Positions 26,975 through 39,583 of a DNA stretch of 64,000 nt are shown here, in pieces; positions within the stretch are counted from its first letter, which is position 1, and every line of letters starts with the position of its first letter. Both the position numbers and the translations under genes were made by a program. The DNA comes from Rhea pennata (taxonomy: Eukaryota > Chordata > Aves > Rheiformes > Rheidae). The notes below the pieces were generated by a model. The model searched no databases. It was not told the origin of the DNA and saw nothing but the letters and a program-made list of their open reading frames with translations. The stretch is from NCBI RefSeq assembly GCF_028389875.1, contig NC_084673.1:16467501-16531500 (forward strand), given 5' to 3'.

Positions 26975-29900
26975 GTGAGGGCGGCCGGGCCGGGCCGGGC
27001 CGGGCCGGAGCGGAGCGGAGCGGAGCTCGCTGCCTCGCCGCGGCGCCGCGCTCTGTTGCCGTAACGCGTCGTTACTGCGCGGCCGGCGGCTCGGGCGCTG
27101 GCGGCCGCCCCGTGCCCGCCTCGAAAGCTGCGCGGGGTGTCTGATGTGGCGGCTGCCCACGGGCTTGTCACGGTGTCCGGCTCGCTGCTTTTCTCCAAAC
27201 GGAGAAGCGGGACTTGACGTTTTGTGGAACAGCTTCCCCGGGAAGCGCGGAAGGGGCCCTGCTCTTGATAGATCCCTTAGGAGGAACTTCTAATGTCAAG
27301 CTGCAACATGGGGTGTCTCCATTTTCAGCTTGCCATGCGAGCAAGTTACTAATTAATGAAGTTTAGCAAGAATCTGCCTTGGTATCTTTGATCTATCATG
27401 AATTGCGTGTTTTGGTCATCTGAGTTCATCTTGCATTTTCAAAGCTGCTGCTCCCAAATCGGTAGTTTTTTGTCTCTTCCATGTTCTCAACGCCAAGTCA
27501 TGCTTTAGGTTTAGGTGCTGCTTGAATGGCTCAGTTCTCTAAGTCAGGAGCAACTCCTAGAAAGCTTCCATTTCACCCCCGATTTACAAATCCTTCCGCT
27601 GTTCCCTTTGCCACGGACACGGCTCCTGAACTACGTACATATTCTGCCTTTGTGTTCCACACGCTGTTGGGTGGATGTTCTGGCAAACTCAGTAGCTCTT
27701 TCTGTGATTTTGTTTCTTGCCCTCTTCCTGTTTTTCTTCTTTATTACCAAGCAGAATAAAACCTAAAAATATTTCAGAAGTTTGAGACACTTCTTGACAC
27801 TCAGCTCAGGGTAGGAACGTGCCGTCTGTTTTGGTTTGGGGCCTCTCATCCTGGAAGATGATAAACATCTGTCACTTCTGTAATCATGCTGCCTGTATTT
27901 TTATTTTAAAGAGGGCCCGTATGGGATTTTTGCTGGAAGAGATGCATCCCGAGGCCTTGCCACTTTCTGCCTGGATAAGGAGGCTCTGAGGGATGAATAC
28001 GACGACCTCTCTGATCTCAACGCTACACAGCAAGAGACCTTGAGGGACTGGGAATCACAATTCACTTGTAAGCAATTTAAAACCTATTTACAATGAAGTA
28101 GCTAACTAGTGTGTAATAAGAGAAGCAAAAAGACTGTCATCAATTTGGAAACTTTTCTTTTGATTGAGTTAATGATTCAGTATTGCTTATTATCCTAAAT
28201 ACTAGTAGGATTACTGCAATTTAAAAATCTAAGGGAAATGTCATGTTTGCTCTCTGCTCTCCCTCCTTGCCCTCTTTACAGAACAGTAGGAGAGACAGAA
28301 ATACTGTTATAGGAGAAGATTTGTAAGACTACCAAAATATTGGCAGGAATTGGAAGCTGAGAGCATGCCTCTGATACTATCTTAAGATTCCATCTATAAA
28401 GATAATTCAAATTTACTGTTCCAAAAATGATGATTATGTCCTGTTTAGCTTCTCAGAAATTAGAGTAACATTTTATTTACTACTACTTGTTTTCCTTTGA
28501 GTCTTGAAGACTGTTTAAACTAATCCTTTTCCCCTTTGAGCTCTTCATCTATAATATTTTTATTCCAAATAAATTATTCTGCATGGCCTGACAGGTGGCT
28601 GGGTCAGGTCCACAAACAACTGTATCCAGTTGACTTTCTTCCCCTAGTAGGTAATCAGGAATAGACAAATGCCACCTCTGTGCTTGCAAGCAGCCTGATC
28701 ACTACCATACTAATGACAGCCAGGCTGGGAGAGGGAGAAAGGCAACTTTTATGCTTGAGATGATTGATCTAAAATTAACAGGAAAAAGCTACTTTTACAG
28801 TTGCCTTTTTTTCTATGCTTAGTATTAAAAGCTTAAAGAAAGGCAATTCCAACTGTTCTATGTGGTATGTCTCAACATGTATGTGTATAAACATATTCTG
28901 TACCTGCTGCTCAAAAAAAGATATATTTTAAACCACAGTTCTGGGGAATTTGCTGTGTTGAGCAATTGTACTGAGGGTATGTGCATAAGGTACAATGGGG
29001 GTGGTGGTGGGGAAGTACCTATTGATTGAAAAAAAGCTCCTCTATATCTCATGTGGCCTTTTAGGCCATTTAAGGCCTAAATCAATTGAAGGGATTATTT
29101 CCACTCAGATGAGACAGAAAATAAAAATAAAATAATTTTAAAAAGTATAGTGTGTATAGCTTGTATAGTGGGAATCAGGGTCTTTTTGTTTTTAAATCTA
29201 GTGTCCAGTATTAAAGATTGAGTATCAGTGGTTGGAATGGAGCTTTCCCCCACATAATGGCATTAGCGTCTCAGTCCTGACCTGATGTGCCCCTACTATT
29301 TTGGCTCTCCTCTTGTCTTGAACAAGGCTGGTAATCATGCCACACTGAATGGTTATGATGCTAACAAGTATGTCCCAGAGACCAAAACTTAGGTCAGAAA
29401 CCAAGTATCTGACCTAAACTAGGATTCAAATCTACCTTTCCAAGAGTCAGGCGCAACAACTTCTAGTGAATGCATTCCACTCATTGTGTTCCTAGCAAAT
29501 TCGACAATTAATTGCTTTAAATTCTTACTAATTGCAGTAACAGTAGTAAGATGCGTATTTTAGTTTTGCTGAACTTGACAGATGGGCAACAGCATAGCTT
29601 TCAGTTCTTACATGTATATAATCTTGGTATTTTCAAATGTTCAAAAAGAGATGCGTAAAATAAGGCAGAAGGCTTACCAGTTGCATAATTGGATAACAGA
29701 CTCATCTTTATCTTTGTGAGAGTTTTTTTTTTCCTCACTGAATATTTACAACATACATTGTGAAAAATACAAACCTTTGAAAGCACTGTGTGAATGTATG
29801 CACAGGTCTGTGTGTGTGCATGTGCAATATATAACATAAATATTCTAAAAATGACATACTCAGCAGACTAGCCTTGACATTGACAAGAGAAATAACGTAC

Positions 29901-30371
29901 TCCATTATTTTGTTTCTTTAGCTGGCTGAATCACTCATTTTAGATGTGTTTTTATTCATTCATCTTCTGGCTTAGGCAATAAACTGAGCGTTATATTGCA
30001 TTCACTTTGCATATATTTTATACCTGTTGCAACGTGAATAGTAGTTCAGGTAGTTTGTTTGCTTTTTTTTTTCCCTGTTCTCTCCCATTTGCAACAAGAA
30101 GCTCAGAGGTGTTTTATTACAATGCAAGCATTTTGTTAATCCAGAAAACAGATATGAAGGGTACAACAAGTATGTGTTCACAGGAAAATGACTGGGATTC
30201 TCTCTCTCTCTCTCTCTCCCTCCCTCCCTCTCTCTCTTCTTTTTTTTTTTTCTTTTTTTTCAATTATCAGTTAAGTATCACCATGTTGGTAAGCTGCTGA
30301 AGGAAGGGGAAGAACCTACTATATACTCTGATGAAGAAGAAAAAAATACTCAAGATGGAAAGAAGGAGTAG
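26641..30371 (+). CDS. PGRMC1: Progesterone receptor membrane component 1 (three coding exons)
   Basis: Joining 26641-26974, 27912-28067 and 30271-30371 gives 591 bases, 196 residues plus a TAG stop; human PGRMC1 has 195. Known role: an ER-anchored, haem-binding member of the MAPR (cytochrome b5-like) family that assists cytochrome P450s, sterol synthesis and haem handling. Visible order: Ala/Glu-rich N-terminus (1-22), one membrane segment (about 34-50, [17 protein letters not shown]), a Pro-rich linker, then the b5-like domain (about 72-170) with [16 protein letters not shown]. Tyr115 in [11 protein letters not shown] corresponds to the human haem-ligand Tyr113. The tail has TIYSDEEE, matching the human CK2-type Ser181 site. 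PGRMC2 is ruled out by the [20 protein letters not shown] segment. All introns have GT-AG ends and consistent phases. Confidence 0.97.
26975..27911 (+). other. PGRMC1 intron 1
   Basis: A 937-base GT-AG intron. Its first 50 bases carry GGGCC and GGAGC short tandem repeats that continue the CpG island; the rest is ordinary unique sequence. The acceptor is TTTTAAAG|AGG; using this AG rather than the next one keeps Glu in EGPYG as in human. Confidence 0.93.
27912..28067 (+). CDS. PGRMC1: PGRMC1 coding exon 2
   Basis: A 156-base exon encoding [19 protein letters not shown] and on to WESQFT. It holds the haem-facing Tyr115, the GRDASR loop typical of MAPR proteins, and Cys131 (human Cys129). The donor is T|GTAAGC. 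It differs only conservatively from human (I for V, R for K, N for T). Confidence 0.97.
28068..30270 (+). other. PGRMC1 intron 2
   Basis: A 2203-base GT-AG intron with no recognisable repeat body. Its 3' end is a very long pyrimidine tract: (TC)n, CCTCCC and poly-T from 30198 to 30262, ahead of TTATCAG|T. Confidence 0.93.
30198..30262. repeat. (TC)n plus poly-T tract at splice acceptor
   Basis: About 65 nearly pure pyrimidines formed by a CT microsatellite followed by two T runs. It serves as the polypyrimidine tract of the last PGRMC1 intron and is far longer than needed. Confidence 0.9.
30271..30371 (+). CDS. PGRMC1: PGRMC1 coding exon 3 and stop
   Basis: Encodes [24 protein letters not shown], then a short tail ending GKKE and TAG. 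The tail after the acidic cluster differs from the human PKDESARKND ending, as expected for the least constrained part. Tyr182 and Ser183 match human Tyr180 and Ser181. Confidence 0.96.
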
Positions 30372-30628
30372 AGAATGTAGTGAGGAACAATCCATTTTTG
30401 TATCTTAAATGATCAATTGTAACATTCTACTTCTGTTTTACAAGTTCCAATCACAAGAATTACCTTACAAAAGGTCCAGGGTTACAGCAAATTGTGTTTC
30501 TTTTCAAATGTTTCCTTTTCAAATTCAGTGGTAAACTGGTCAAAATTAAATGTCTGTCTTCCTTTAACCCTGCATAATCTGAAGTATGCACAGAAATTGT
30601 TTGTGCAAAAGTAAACTGCAATTTTTGC

Positions 30629-30634
30629 AATAAA
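30629..30634 (+). terminator. Candidate PGRMC1 poly(A) signal, proximal
   Basis: Canonical AATAAA 258 bases after the stop. More AATAAA hexamers follow at 31233, 32241 and 33773, so alternative 3' ends are possible. Confidence 0.4.
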
Positions 30635-33600
30635 GGACTATTACTGTTTTTCTTCTGCCACAATTTGTGCAGAGTAGGTTGAAAGCCGAAGCTTTTTATT
30701 AACAACCTAGTACTGTGGCCACAAGCACAAGAGGATCTTCACATACAGAACCCAAATTCCACTAAATTTGGTTTAGTGTTAGCTTTTCCAGGATCTAGGC
30801 ATTGGGTCCTAATTCTAATTTCCTTTGGAAAGAGACGCTATATTATTTGTCCGTGGAGCATCATACTCATTTGTGGTACAGTATAATTCAGTATACTATC
30901 AGATAATTTGGCTTTTTAAGGAGTTAAAAAGAGGCTTAAAGATGAAACACTAACTGCTTTTTAAAAAGCTAGTGATTTTTGAGAGGCTAAATTGCTTGGA
31001 GACTTACAAAATTAGTAAGGACTGATGAATACTTGATGTATTCAGTCATGCAGCTGGATTAACATTCTTTGTTTACTTTTAAAGCACAGCTAAAGTATTA
31101 CAAAGGTTTAGACATCGAGTGTAACTGGGCATCCCCTCAAAAAAGAGATACCATGAAGAGTGACTCAGGAGGATGACTATCCACTCACATTTACTCTTAG
31201 CAAAACTCTACTGTGAATTTCAACAAAATGAAAATAAACAGTGAAAATCACCTGCTATTGATTCTTAGGCCTACTGTATGGTCTATAAAAAGACTTGCTG
31301 GTATGGCATGATTAACAAGTGCTCTTGTACATACAGCTTTGACCATAAACATTATTCTGCTAGTTAATGCAACATGTATAAAACAAAATAACATAGCATA
31401 AGCTGTTTCTGTGTCAAGGCTTTTGTTACTTTGGAATATTGCCGTTAAACAGAAACGGCAAAATCTCACGCATAACCAGCAACGTTATACCTGGGAGAGC
31501 TGATCTTTGAATTACTTCTTACTTGCTCTCTTAGCTTACATCCATGCTTAATAATTGGGTTTGTTCTGACTCTGTAACCAAGTCTGATACCATCTGGGTA
31601 GATGATTTTGACCTAGGAAAAATGTAAACATTATCCCTCATCATACAAAATATACCTGCAAACCTTTAGCAGGAATTTTAAGGAGAGAACTAATGATTTG
31701 TTGATCTCTTGTAAGTGTGTTTCTTGTCCAGGTGATTTGTTGTGGGTATCTATTTGGTATAGTTCCCCTTATCTGGTTTCTCTGTTCCAGCTTTTCTGCT
31801 GAGTCACTTCAATTTGGCAAGAAGACCAAAATGATGAACTGCATCCTAAGAGGGGAAGCGTGTGAACTAGGCAAATTTGTTCAAAAGTAGACGGTATTCC
31901 ATAATAGCAGCTCTCATAAATGAGTTAACACAATATGTTAAAGTGCCTGAGACCATCTGTGGTGAGAACTGATAACTTTCCCATCAGTTCTAACACTTTC
32001 ATGGCATTTTGTCTTTTGGTCACACTGGGCCTTCAAATGAAGAGTGCAGTTGTTTGGGCCAGATAGCTTGCATAAAGTGTTACTGTACGAACTACCTAAT
32101 GAAGGTCTAGAGACAAAAGTAAAACTAGTCATAACCTTTGTGTTGCTATTTTACTTTTAGAGACGTTTATACTCTTTGAAAACTACTTCTAATGGTTTTA
32201 CCTCAAATCAGAAATGTGCTTTTATTTGTTTAACGCAGAAAATAAAATTAGTCTTGCATACTGGTCGCGTTTGTTTTTATTTATTGCAACTAAGTGTGAT
32301 GCTTAATCCTCTCCCACTGTTTCAGGTTTTAGATAGTCTTTCTCCAAACTATTCTGTGTGCATTATCCAAAGCATAGATTGAGTATATGTTCATGCTGAA
32401 TGCCTGCAAATGTGGTTCAGTAGTATATACTAACTTCAAACTGAACACTAAATATAAAACTTGATCAGTTTCTGTAAGTAAATGTTAACACTGTGGAGCA
32501 AAACCTAGAACTTTGGAAGGCTGTGATGTAGTGGAACAAAACTAGGCTGTTATCTACCCTTCAGTGGACTAAATAATCTGGATCTTAGTCTATAGCATAT
32601 CCTGAGGAACTGAACATTATTTTAAGCAGTGATCTGTGTATTGCCAAACAAAGATTGTTATCCATCACAAAGACTAAAACAATTTAAATGGCAGAGTGCT
32701 CAGAAAACTGTGTACAGTAACACAAGACAAAGCTTAATGTTAAGCACACATTCCTCCTGGGGAAAAAGTATTGTGCTTTGGATAAGACCACTACTTTTTT
32801 GAGAAAACAAAATTTATTGTGAAGGAAGGTGCGAGTCATTTCATGAAGTAGCAGGCACACTTTTTTTCTAAAATGGTGGAAAAAAATGGACATCTTCTAC
32901 CTACTTTTACTCTTTGTTCATTGCAATGTGATCCCTTTCTTTAACAGTGACCCGCTGCAATGACTAAGCACAAAGAACTATGCCAGGTAGTTTAACGGAT
33001 TGTACATTAACCAAGTAGGACATGATGACAGACTAAGAGTAGAGACTGTCAGCAGTCTCCCACAGCTGAAGTGCCAAACACCAGTGACTGTGCATGTTAT
33101 GTAGGCATACGTGAGGAGCTCTAGGACAAACGAAAACAATCTCATTTCCAACCAGTTGTGGCTTACTGTGAACTGCTTTGTAAAACTCAGAAGTGTCCTT
33201 AATCTGGACTCTACCTGCTGTTAATTACCTTTACTAGCTCTTCTATCTGTTTCAGTTATGTAAGAAATAATTCATTAACAAATGATTACAACAAGAGGTA
33301 TGTGAGTGGTTTTACTAAGGGCGAGGTAAAAGGTGAGGTATTTCAATGCATTGTCTGGAATCACTGGATTAAGAAGAAAGCTTTGTTTTAATTGTAGTAT
33401 TCTTGTATTTCAAGCAGACAGTCCAGTATAGTACTGGGCATTGTGTATTTCTGCTTGAAAAACAACTTAGGGGATTTTAACTCAGGATTTTACTTCAGCA
33501 TTCTGAATAAGGTACAACAAACCAACTAAGTACTGCAGCTAACAAGCTTAAGTTCAGGCAGCTCTCCTGAGAAGACTTACGTTCTTACTACCTCTGCTAA

Positions 33601-36147
33601 GCATTTTCGTTAGTTCTGTGCATAAAGACAGAAAAACAACAATCTCTTGAAATAGCAGCTGAGTACAACAGCGTAAGGACAGTGGAAATAAGAAAAGATG
33701 TGAAAATATGCAAGGAATATTACACATTTCTGATACTGAGCTATTTGCTTCTTTTAATGTATCTTTTCACATAATAAATGTTTGAATTATGTCTGATTTT
33801 ATTCTTTACATTTGATAATTGAGATGTGATGTTTATTCCTGAGCACTACGGAAGTTTAATCTACGAAGCTATGTGTTTAAGGAGTTCTACATCAAACTGT
33901 TAGATGCATCTTTAAAGATATGCCTTCAGTATAATAGAACAAAATTGCACCAAACAGTCCAGCAAATGGAAGGATGGGGCTCAAATTAAGTGTACAGGTA
34001 AGAAAAGTGAGGAATTAATATTAAAATACCTGAGAACAGGTTCTAAATAATGCCACCTATAAACAGAAAGGAAACACAGAAGTTATATTTCAGTATGAAG
34101 ATTACACTGGTATCTCACATTTTAAAGTGTTCATGTTTTATTCACCAACACAAGGTTTTACACTGGATGAGAACTTGGAGATAGAGGATTTGCTTTATTA
34201 ATTTCAATCAATATAGGTGAATGCAAGAAGCAATTACAGAATCAGTGTATTTATTTGTTACTGAATACTGTGACAACATGTTGGAAAAAAAAAAAACACC
34301 GGAAATTTACAGTGAAGGAAATTTTTAGTTCCTGCTCCCTTAAATAAAGAAGAACCACTTCCTCACCTGCAAGTGAAAGACCGTCTCATGGGAAATGCGT
34401 ATTTATGCACACAGAACTGTCTAGAGATCAGAGGGGGAAGTTCTGTCATTTTTTTTAATCTGTAAATATTGCATAGAGAAAAACAGCCTTGGTATGTCAT
34501 ATCAGTGCAACTGACACATTTTACACGGTCAACAAATACAATAATCGATCTTCATTACAACTGTATAAAATACTAAAAAGCAGACTAAAGACGGGCATAG
34601 ATGTTCTCCAAAATAGTCAGAAAATATTTTTGTCATGAAAATAAGATCTTTTTAGATAAAAGTAACAGATTAACAGTACTTTGTCTAAGTAGCAACCATT
34701 TGTCATTCATGATCCTGAAAAGGCACTCAACGTCTGAACATGTGAACAGAGAAGACAGATAAAGCCTGGCATAGAAGCCTATATAAATCACCAATATCGA
34801 ACACAGTAGGGGAAAACCAGTCTACCATGAACAATTACAAACTTTTTTTAATTACTATTTATTAGAGCAGAAGTCACAAACATGGGTAAGATATGGTATA
34901 ATGAAGGCAATATCATCACATTAATTCAGTATATTGACATGTAATAAATAAAGCATACTAAATGAAAGCTGAAATAATCAGTGTATTCAACTTAGAACTG
35001 GTCCATCTATATCTTCCTAAGGGACTTTGTCCAAAAGCAACGGTGGCCGTTCTCTAAATATAGCCAGCTGAATAAATACGGATATAACTCAAGCTCTTAA
35101 ATTGCGTTTTCACATTTTTACCTCCATGCAGCAGAAATTTAACAATATTCGACATTTCCTCTGGAAATTATTTGTTGGTTAACTCATACTAAATAGCTAT
35201 CTCACTGCATGTACCTTCGAAATGGCACATTTTTGAAATGTTGTGAACAAACTTTCAACCTGCATATATGGGTGGGCTGTCAACATGCTGACAAGCATTC
35301 CCCTTTCACTGTCCAACATTCAGATCTTTGCTTAGAATATCCTCACTCAGATTTCCAGAAGCACTAAATCCAGTACAAGTTTAGTGAAATCAACCCTCCC
35401 AAAGACTAGTAATCTTTTGGAAACATCTCTAGAATTGTAAATTGAAAATAATTTTCCAGTGTGGGTTTTACAGAAGATGTTTTTTTTCGTATTTGGAAAT
35501 CTATTACTCCCCGAGTGCGTATAAATGTCCCCCACATTTTACAGTCCCACTACTGTAACAATCTGATTGAGGCGGCACTTTTTATGTTTGCTTTAGGATT
35601 TACATATCTGTGTTTCTTCCAATGACTCATTGCTACCAAAACTGTAACTTTGATATATACATTGAACCCTAGATTTAATCTGGGTACAACTTCAAGATAT
35701 CAAATTGTTACTTTTCAAATTCTTAGCAACTGGTCCACAAAAGTTAGTCTGGCCATGGGGAACTTTTTGGTCCTTTGTTTTCCAGAAGGCAGATAAAAAT
35801 TCTCGTATTGTGGCTCACTGCACCAGTCAAATTATTCTAGTCCTCCATACAGAAGGAATTATCTAAGCAAAAAAGCCCCGATATTTCAGATAACTTTTAA
35901 TGACTAAAGGACTTACTTTCTCCCACATCCGTGGGTAATTACATAGCAGCTGTTCAGCATCCTCTTCCAGGTTCTGCTCCACAGAAAGTATCTGAGCAGG
36001 GGTTGGTCTGAATTATCTCAAGAGGAAAAAGAGGGCATCCTCTGACATCAGCATCCATCTCTCTTCTCAGTATTAATTTCCTCTCATCTCCTGTAGATAA
36101 GTATGTGTAAAAGTTATTTGAAATGAGTTTTTTAGGATGGAAAAAGG

Positions 36148-36175
36148 AAAAAAAAAAAAAAAAAAAAAAAAAAAA
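36148..36175. repeat. Poly-A run (28 bases)
   Basis: An uninterrupted A28 followed by GGAGGGGGG. A minus-strand frame across it reads as a Phe run and is not a gene. Confidence 0.9.
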
Positions 36176-36739
36176 GGAGGGGGGCATAGGCAAATAGCTG
36201 CAAGGTAGCTGCCACTGAATTGAAAGCATAGTAAGTTGAGACAAGGCTATGAGGAGGAACAATATCCAGAAATGCAGTAATCCTGGATAGAGATCAGATG
36301 ACTGCCTATATAAAAACTCACTCATTTCAGACAGTACTTCCCACCCAGAAGTACCACATACTGAATTGCAATCTACTAATCTTTTCCAAAGTTGCTCAAC
36401 TCCCAAACAATACATTAACTCAGCATATTATTTTGAGTATACCCAGGCATGTATTTTGCCCTTTTAAAACATGCCAGATTGTTAGCATGCGTGTTATTAA
36501 CAGAATAACCACCCATCTGTCAATGCATATGAGAGGGGTTTCACTGTCCAACTGCCTGGAAAAAAAAAACTGAAGCTGCTCAGTATTTCTTGCTAAACTG
36601 ACGATTAAAAGTTTTGTAGAGCAGTATACCCTTTTACACCATGTTTACATGTTCTGAAACTTTTTAGAACACTTACCACATATCACTGCAAGAACTGTGG
36701 CAACTAACCTCACCTGCCAGAAACCTATGCCTAGCAAGT

Positions 36740-38296
36740 TCAGTAGCCTTGGCTCTGATAGCTCTCCTTCTCACCTGCCCTCTGGAGGGTCCCCTGAAGT
36801 GGTGAGCCATCACTAGGGGTAACGTCTTCTGGTCCTGCTGTCACTGCGGAAAGCGTTTTGAATTTCATTTTGTTGTTGAACATTTTGTTACATTTTCTTT
36901 GTATCTTTCTGAGTGACTCCAGTTGTATGCAACTGTCTGTCTCTGAAAAGCCATATTCATCAGATAAAAGATTAGAAGAGAGCTTTTTTCTCTTTTTCTT
37001 CTTTTTGCGAGCATTTCTCTCCTCTTCCCTGGATTGTCTCTCATTTTTCTGTCCTTCGTGTCTTAATTTACTACTAGAGCGCTTGCATGATTTTTTAAGC
37101 TTGTGTTCACACTGCCTTGTCAATCCCTCACGGGCAGAATTAGAACAGAAGCTACATTTGCTGCATTCCTTTTCTTGACCTTCCAGGGCTACATTTTTAA
37201 CATAAACCAGTAATTTTCTCTCCCCCTCTCCTGGGAGCAAGCACCCTTTATTACAACTGCTGTGAATTTCTTCACACTTTCTCTCTGTTCTCTTCACTGA
37301 ACCACTATGTGCCTCACCAAAGTACTCTGAGTCACTGAACTCGTCCAACAAATCCTTTAATCTGTAAGCAGATCTACACATTTTGTATGGTACAGTAACT
37401 TCATCTCTACTGTCTTCTAGTTTGAATTCCTTATCATGACTAACAGTAGTGCCATCCAAGAAACGATTCAGTCCAGCGTGTGGTAAGTTATCAACAGTGA
37501 GTGAGTCATTCCTCTGTACTTGTAATTTTTTTGCAAGCCCACTCGCACAGGTCTTGTTTTTCAACACTGTGTCTGTTGATTCAAATTCCCCAACTGTGAT
37601 CACCAGTCTATAATTATCATCTTTACTACAATTTCTCTGGTTGAGGTTTTGCACAAGACTCACTTCTCTGAAGTGCTGACCATGTTTGTTACTCAAGCTG
37701 ATCTGAAAACCACTATCATCATCAGACACCACTCTCTTCCACCAGGACTTGCTCGCAGTGCTTTTTGGCTCTAAGCAAACACGTGCATAGCTCGGTGTCT
37801 GATAGTAGTTTAATAAATAATGGATAAATTCATCAGTCTCATAGACCTTTTGCTTTTTGCAGCCGTCTTCATCAGACGCTGTCTGCGTGTGAACTACATT
37901 CAATGTTGGGTAGTCCCTTCTATCGAGAGATTCGATGACCTTGCAGTCTTGCGTAACTGTAATCAGTAAAGATCCACAGCCAAAGGAGTTGTACGCGTCT
38001 CTGCCCGTCAATCTGTCAGAACTCAGGGCTCTAGCTGGATCATTTAAAATTGTCCTGACTATATGACAGGTGGACGCACATAAGTTAGTCACATCCCCTT
38101 CCTCACTACATAAGGTGCTACCTTTTTGGGTTAACTGACACGTAAACTCTTCCTTATGTTTCAACTCTTTGTGCGTATGGCAATGGGAGTTTATCTCTTC
38201 CTGATGTATGTCTTTTAATGTTGTTTCAGGAAAAGAATCGTCCTTCCTTAGGCCCAACGAAGGATCCACTTTTTGACTTGCCAACTGTGCAAAATC
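36740..38296 (-). CDS. AKAP17B: AKAP17B last coding exon, open for 518 codons
   Basis: The acceptor TTTGTTTAAAG|GAT is followed by DFAQLASQKVDPS.. and an unbroken frame to TGA. It joins exon 4 in phase 0 (..LLNRVK|DFAQ..). Visible features are a largely hydrophilic, Ser/Asp/Lys-rich sequence; a segment EFIHYLLNYYQTPSYARV that may form a short helix followed by a conserved-looking turn; a Cys-rich patch (ECSKCSFCSNS); and a strongly basic block (ARKKKKKRKK) that could be a nuclear localisation signal. It has no RS-repeat tail like AKAP17A, so assignment of this exon rests on splice phase and position more than on similarity. There is no Met at the exon start. Survival of this long frame next to heavily damaged exons is unexpected under simple decay. 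Confidence 0.65.
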   Translation of the reverse strand, partial: DFAQLASQKVDPSLGLRKDDSFPETTLKDIHQEEINSHCHTHKELKHKEEFTCQLTQKGSTLCSEEGDVTNLCASTCHIVRTILNDPARALSSDRLTGRDAYNSFGCGSLLITVTQDCKVIESLDRRDYPTLNVVHTQTASDEDGCKKQKVYETDEFIHYLLNYYQTPSYARVCLEPKSTASKSWWKRVVSDDDSGFQISLSNKHGQHFREVSLVQNLNQRNCSKDDNYRLVITVGEFESTDTVLKNKTCASGLAKKLQVQRNDSLTVDNLPHAGLNRFLDGTTVSHDKEFKLEDSRDEVTVPYKMCRSAYRLKDLLDEFSDSEYFGEAHSGSVKRTERKCEEIHSSCNKGCLLPGEGERKLLVYVKNVALEGQEKECSKCSFCSNSAREGLTRQCEHKLKKSCKRSSSKLRHEGQKNERQSREEERNARKKKKKRKKLSSNLLSDEYGFSETDSCIQLESLRKIQRKCNKMFNNKMKFKTLSAVTAGPEDVTPSDGSPLQGTLQRAGEKESYQSQGY

Positions 38297-39583
38297 CTTT
38301 AAACAAAAATCAGGAAAAGGATTATGTACATTTATTGAGAAAGAGAACTATAAAGAGCTAAACTGCAAACTCATATATATGCAGCTCTACAATCAGAAAA
38401 AATATACCAATATAATTGAAGGATAAATCTGGCTTAATTCAGAGCTTGATCATACAATTTTGCTATTCCTAATTCAGGACTAAAGACATCGCCTCAGGCC
38501 GCAGTATTAACTAAGATAGTCGTCCTTTCAGCCAATTCATCTATCTCACTGCAATTGTATAAGAAAGTATTTACTCTTTATTTGATTATAGCATCACAAT
38601 GTGTTGTACACAACAGTAAAATTACTGTACTTTTATAGCTAAAGTATTTTATTACGAATAATTAAATTGTTTTATTATACACTGTTTTAATGGCTCCAAA
38701 TACAACTAATCTAAAGCTTTCTGACTGATGAAACCATGGAAATAAAAGTTTATTAAACACATCACTTTCACAATTAAGATGTCCCATGTCAGATGTTACG
38801 AGGCCCTGAAATTCATGCAGAATGGCAAAGACAGCCTCTGACTTCAACTTGTCATGAATTACAGTCTTTTAAAAACTGTAAACATTAAGGATTAGGGGAA
38901 AACACCTGCTTGTTAAAAGCTGCTAGCAAGTTTTGCTTTAGCAAATAGTGAAAACAAAGTCATGTTAGCACCCCTGAGCTTTCATTTAAAACAACTGTTT
39001 TTGTTTTGTTTTGTTTTTTGTTTTTGAGTCCAAAGGAGTAAAACAAGCCTCCAGTCATGAATCTATGTGCAAAACACTCAAATTTTTATCACTCTTTTGC
39101 TGAGTCTTTCTCACTCTTTTGCTGACTCTTTCTCAAAGCATTAGCTGAATGCAACTGAGATACTGTTGGCCACAAGAGAGACTACTAGAAATGAAAATGG
39201 CATAATTTGTACCAATTTAATTCTGTTACTTGCAGTCCTGAGACAAAACCAGTAGATACTGTTCTCCTGCATCTCGTCCCCTAAACTCCCTGTTTGCAAC
39301 GCTTGATCAAGACTAATACAGTCGATACAATTCTTCCATTCTTATTTCTACTCAGCAATGACAAGCCCTCCAACATGCATCAAAGACAGAATTTTCTGGG
39401 CGATATCTCAGTACCTTTCCTCTCAGGGCAAGCTGTCCCAAGACTTAGACCTCAGGCCTTCTTAGAGTTCAGTCAGCCCCAAGGCATTCTTTTTACTAGC
39501 ATCAAGCCATCAAAATCTGGTGATTTCTTCAAGCTTTAATAAATATCCTTCAAACTTAAAAATAGTTAAAAAAATATTCTTAC
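38297..39583 (-). other. AKAP17B intron 4
   Basis: A GT-AG intron on the minus strand (donor AAA|GTAAGA). It contains a 22-base tandem duplication at 39090-39133 (CACTCTTTTGCTGAGTCTTTC type) and a GTTTT-rich stretch near 39.0 kb. No exon-like homology was seen. Confidence 0.65.
39090..39133. repeat. Two tandem copies of a 22-bp unit
   Basis: CACTCTTTTGCTGAGTCTTTCT is followed directly by the same unit with one G-to-C change. Confidence 0.85.

Larger units (their letters stand above)
30372..36739. other. PGRMC1 3' UTR and convergent intergenic region
   Basis: No coding sequence was recognised between the PGRMC1 stop and the AKAP17B stop, which face each other. AATAAA signals on the plus strand at 30629, 31233, 32241 and 33773 are candidate PGRMC1 polyadenylation sites; 30629 would give a short 3' UTR and 31233 one of about 0.9 kb. 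An A28 run lies at 36148-36175. Where the two 3' UTRs end cannot be fixed from sequence alone. Confidence 0.65.

Noticed and set aside
26431-27198. A 255-codon minus-strand open frame
   Set aside because: It is antisense to PGRMC1 exon 1; the true coding frame on the plus strand is certain.
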